Shown: positions 63,301 through 64,000 of the stretch, piece by piece
How positions within the stretch are numbered: position 1 is the first letter of the stretch
How the letters are laid out: each line of letters begins with the position of its first letter
Origin: Pseudorhodobacter sp. PARRP1
GTDB lineage: Bacteria; Pseudomonadota; Alphaproteobacteria; Rhodobacterales; Rhodobacteraceae
Assembly: GCA_002256245.1 (NCBI GenBank)
Contig: NKIU01000005.1
Span: forward strand, 186,001-250,000
Direction: 5' to 3'
Length of the DNA stretch: 64,000 nt
Notes under the pieces: generated by a model
What the model saw: the letters and a program-made list of their open reading frames with translations, nothing else
What the model was told of the DNA's origin: nothing
Database searches by the model: none
Position numbers and translations under genes: made by a program

Positions 63301-64000
63301 CCCGGCCTCGCTGTCCTCGCCCGTGGTATTTGGCGCACCTGATGTGCTGTTCCTCGATCTGCCGCAACTGTCCGAGGATCAGCCTGCGCATCGCCCCTTT
63401 GTTGCAGCTTATGCTGCACCATGGCCCGGCGTCATGGCGGTGTTCCGCAGCGCGACCTCAGATGGTTTCGCCGTGCTGACCACCTTCGGCACCCGCGCCC
63501 GGATGGGTGTGCTGGCTGCCGACTTCTTTTCCGGGCCGGTGTCGCGCTTCGATCTTGGCAATGCGCTTGTGGTCGATCTGTTCTCCGGCACCTTGGAAAG
63601 CGTCACAGATATCAACCTCTTGGGCGGGGCCAATGCGCTGGCCGTGGAAACCGGTCCCGGCCAATGGGAGATCGTTCAGGCGGGATCGGCCGAGTTGATC
63701 GCAACGGGGCGCTACCGGATGACGCGCCTTCTGCGCGGGCAGCGCGGCACCGAAAATGCGGTCACAAGCCTTGTGCCGACCGGCGCGCGCGTCGTGGTTC
63801 TGGACACGTCCGTGGCATCCTTGCCGATCAGCGAAGCCGATCTGGGACTGCCATGGAACTGGCGCATCGGCCCGGCATCGCGACCGGTCAGCGATGAAAC
63901 CTATGTTGCCGCCAGCTTCACGCCCGAAGGCGCTGGGCTGCGGCCGTTTTCGGTCGCGCATGTCGAACAGCCGTGGCGCACGGGCCGCAGCCCCGGCGAC
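60317..64000 (+). CDS. GTA-TIM-barrel baseplate/host-specificity protein (3' partial)
   Basis: Start MATLVLGAVGSAIGAGFGGT at 60317; the frame stays open to the window edge (1228 codons). A Gly-rich hydrophobic N-terminus is followed by SLRITSSTEGAVIPRLYGRM (baseplate hub). The glycoside-hydrolase-like TIM-barrel domain (about residues 430-740) includes DFIGIDNYMPLSDWRDG and WFTELGCPAID with the likely catalytic Glu. A phage-tail_3-type domain follows. In GTAs this large protein binds the host surface. The C-terminus, which usually decides specificity, is outside the window. Confidence 0.9.
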   Translation, partial: MATLVLGAVGSAIGAGFGGTILGFSGAAIGGFIGSTIGSAVDSWIVSSLAPAQRIEGARLDSLRITSSTEGAVIPRLYGRMRLGGNIIWATDFREETRTNSQGGGKGGGGPKVTTTEYLYFASFAVALCEGPITGIGRVLADGKAMDMTSVTWRWYPGDELQTPDPFISAKMGLSGTPAYRGTAYVVLEELDLTPFGNRLPQISFEVFRPLADPDTAEGLVRAVTMIPASGEFAYATVPVKKSSGSGSATVAENLNAIPETPDIVVALDRLQSMAPAVESLSLVVAWFGDDLRAGSCKVRPGVEVAAKTTTPSAWVVNGVSRASAVLVSRDAGDRPVYGGTPADFAVVQAIKEIKARGLRVTFYPFLLLDVPPGNTKPNPYSDNAATAGQPTFPWRGRITCSPAAGYVGTVDKTGTAATQVAALFGTAMPGNFSVAGEAVSWTGPVGEWGLRRMILHYAHLCAAAGGVDAFLIGSELPGLTTIRSGAATYPTVTALKSLSADVRAILGAGTKIGYAGDWSEYFGHHPSDGSGDVYFHLDPLWSDANIDFIGIDNYMPLSDWRDGFDHADAALAPAIYDRSYLQSNITGSEGFDWFYASPSDRTTQTRTAITDGAAAKPWVFRFKDLRAWWQYPHFNRPGGIESGIPTAWVPQSKPIWFTELGCPAIDRGTNQPNVFFDPKSSESFTPYFSRGWRDDAIQRAYLEATYLFWGAAANNPTSVIYGDRMVHVPECAAWTWDARPYPFFPELTTVWTDGPNWRLGHWLTGRLGAVSLAALVRHLCLRSGMAEALIDVSGLWGAVEGYVISALEAPRASISTLARHFGFDAVESEGHIRFLMRGRIATATTRPDAMVAASSAKGDVMELTRAQESELPQALKWQVARADEDYDAAQVEARRITVDTSRIASEAFPMAVPPEEAERRCRRALMEAWVGRESAVFKLPPSQLALDPCDVVLLDHDGRLTELRLVSIADSDVRGIEAVRQDRAVYDLPPGDARPASLSSPVVFGAPDVLFLDLPQLSEDQPAHRPFVAAYAAPWPGVMAVFRSATSDGFAVLTTFGTRARMGVLAADFFSGPVSRFDLGNALVVDLFSGTLESVTDINLLGGANALAVETGPGQWEIVQAGSAELIATGRYRMTRLLRGQRGTENAVTSLVPTGARVVVLDTSVASLPISEADLGLPWNWRIGPASRPVSDETYVAASFTPEGAGLRPFSVAHVEQPWRTGRSPGD

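Noticed and set aside
45179-64000. The host's resident gene transfer agent cluster
   Set aside because: Head genes are lambda type, an integrase and early/replication genes are present, and cargo interrupts the element; this is a prophage with a GTA-like baseplate.

Overview
The window is high-GC alphaproteobacterial DNA, most like a Rhodobacteraceae (Rhodobacterales) chromosome. The reasons are the prophage gene families (DUF6441, DUF3489 and GTA-type baseplate proteins of the DUF2460/DUF2163/NlpC-P60/GTA-TIM series), the initiator-tRNA sequence, a 3-hydroxybutyrate dehydrogenase, and dense GC-rich operons with ATGA/GTGA start-stop overlaps. The assignment rests on recognised families, not on a database search.

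Layout. (1) 1-7574: core-like operon with the end of a family-5 solute-binding protein, two ABC permeases, three glycosyltransferases and a DedA membrane protein, most of them translationally coupled. (2) 7598-11785, minus strand: phospholipase D/cardiolipin synthase-like protein, an endonuclease/exonuclease/phosphatase (EEP) protein, a patatin and 3-hydroxybutyrate dehydrogenase, which looks like a lipid-turnover operon. (3) 12049-12138: tRNA-Ser(UGA), followed by a decayed prophage (about 12780-16441). Its surviving genes repeat, in the same order, genes of the large prophage further right. A MuF-type head protein with a candidate C-terminal toxin, plus a possible immunity gene, sits antisense in the middle. 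The right end is a deletion junction with a truncated MFS transporter. (4) 17125-19081: cytochrome b561-like protein and a class II Fic protein. (5) 19208-23731: an initiator-tRNA 3' fragment (probable attachment-site scar), a low-GC two-gene operon encoding a HAD-phosphoribosyltransferase fusion and a DprA-like protein, and an IS256-family element with inverted repeats and an 8-bp target duplication.

(6) 24084 to the end of the window: a large prophage. Integrase and early genes come first (HTH/excisionase-like protein, VRR-NUC nuclease, a replication protein whose gene carries four iterons, and a C5 methyltransferase overlapped by a second open frame). Next is a defence-like cargo block (30519-40036): an HTH-ImmA metallopeptidase with an unknown partner, a 1635-aa single-polypeptide type ISP restriction-modification enzyme, and, overlapping it by four bases, an AAA_13 ATPase with a CxxC hook and an anticodon-nuclease-like C-terminus. 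Two tandem ParB-domain methyltransferases and a minus-strand cluster of small proteins follow. The structural genes start at 45179: lambda-type terminase, portal, protease with nested scaffold, decoration protein and capsid; then tail genes including G/GT chaperones with a classic A AAA AAC -1 frameshift site and a tape measure; then a GTA-like baseplate whose last gene runs off the window.

The two most promising candidate systems are the type ISP enzyme coupled to a PrrC/RloC-like guard ATPase (32838-40036) and the HAD-phosphoribosyltransferase plus DprA operon beside the tRNA-fMet scar (19693-22229). The antisense MuF-toxin cassette and the dual-frame methyltransferase region are the next most unusual. 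All functions are inferred from motifs and context read by eye.
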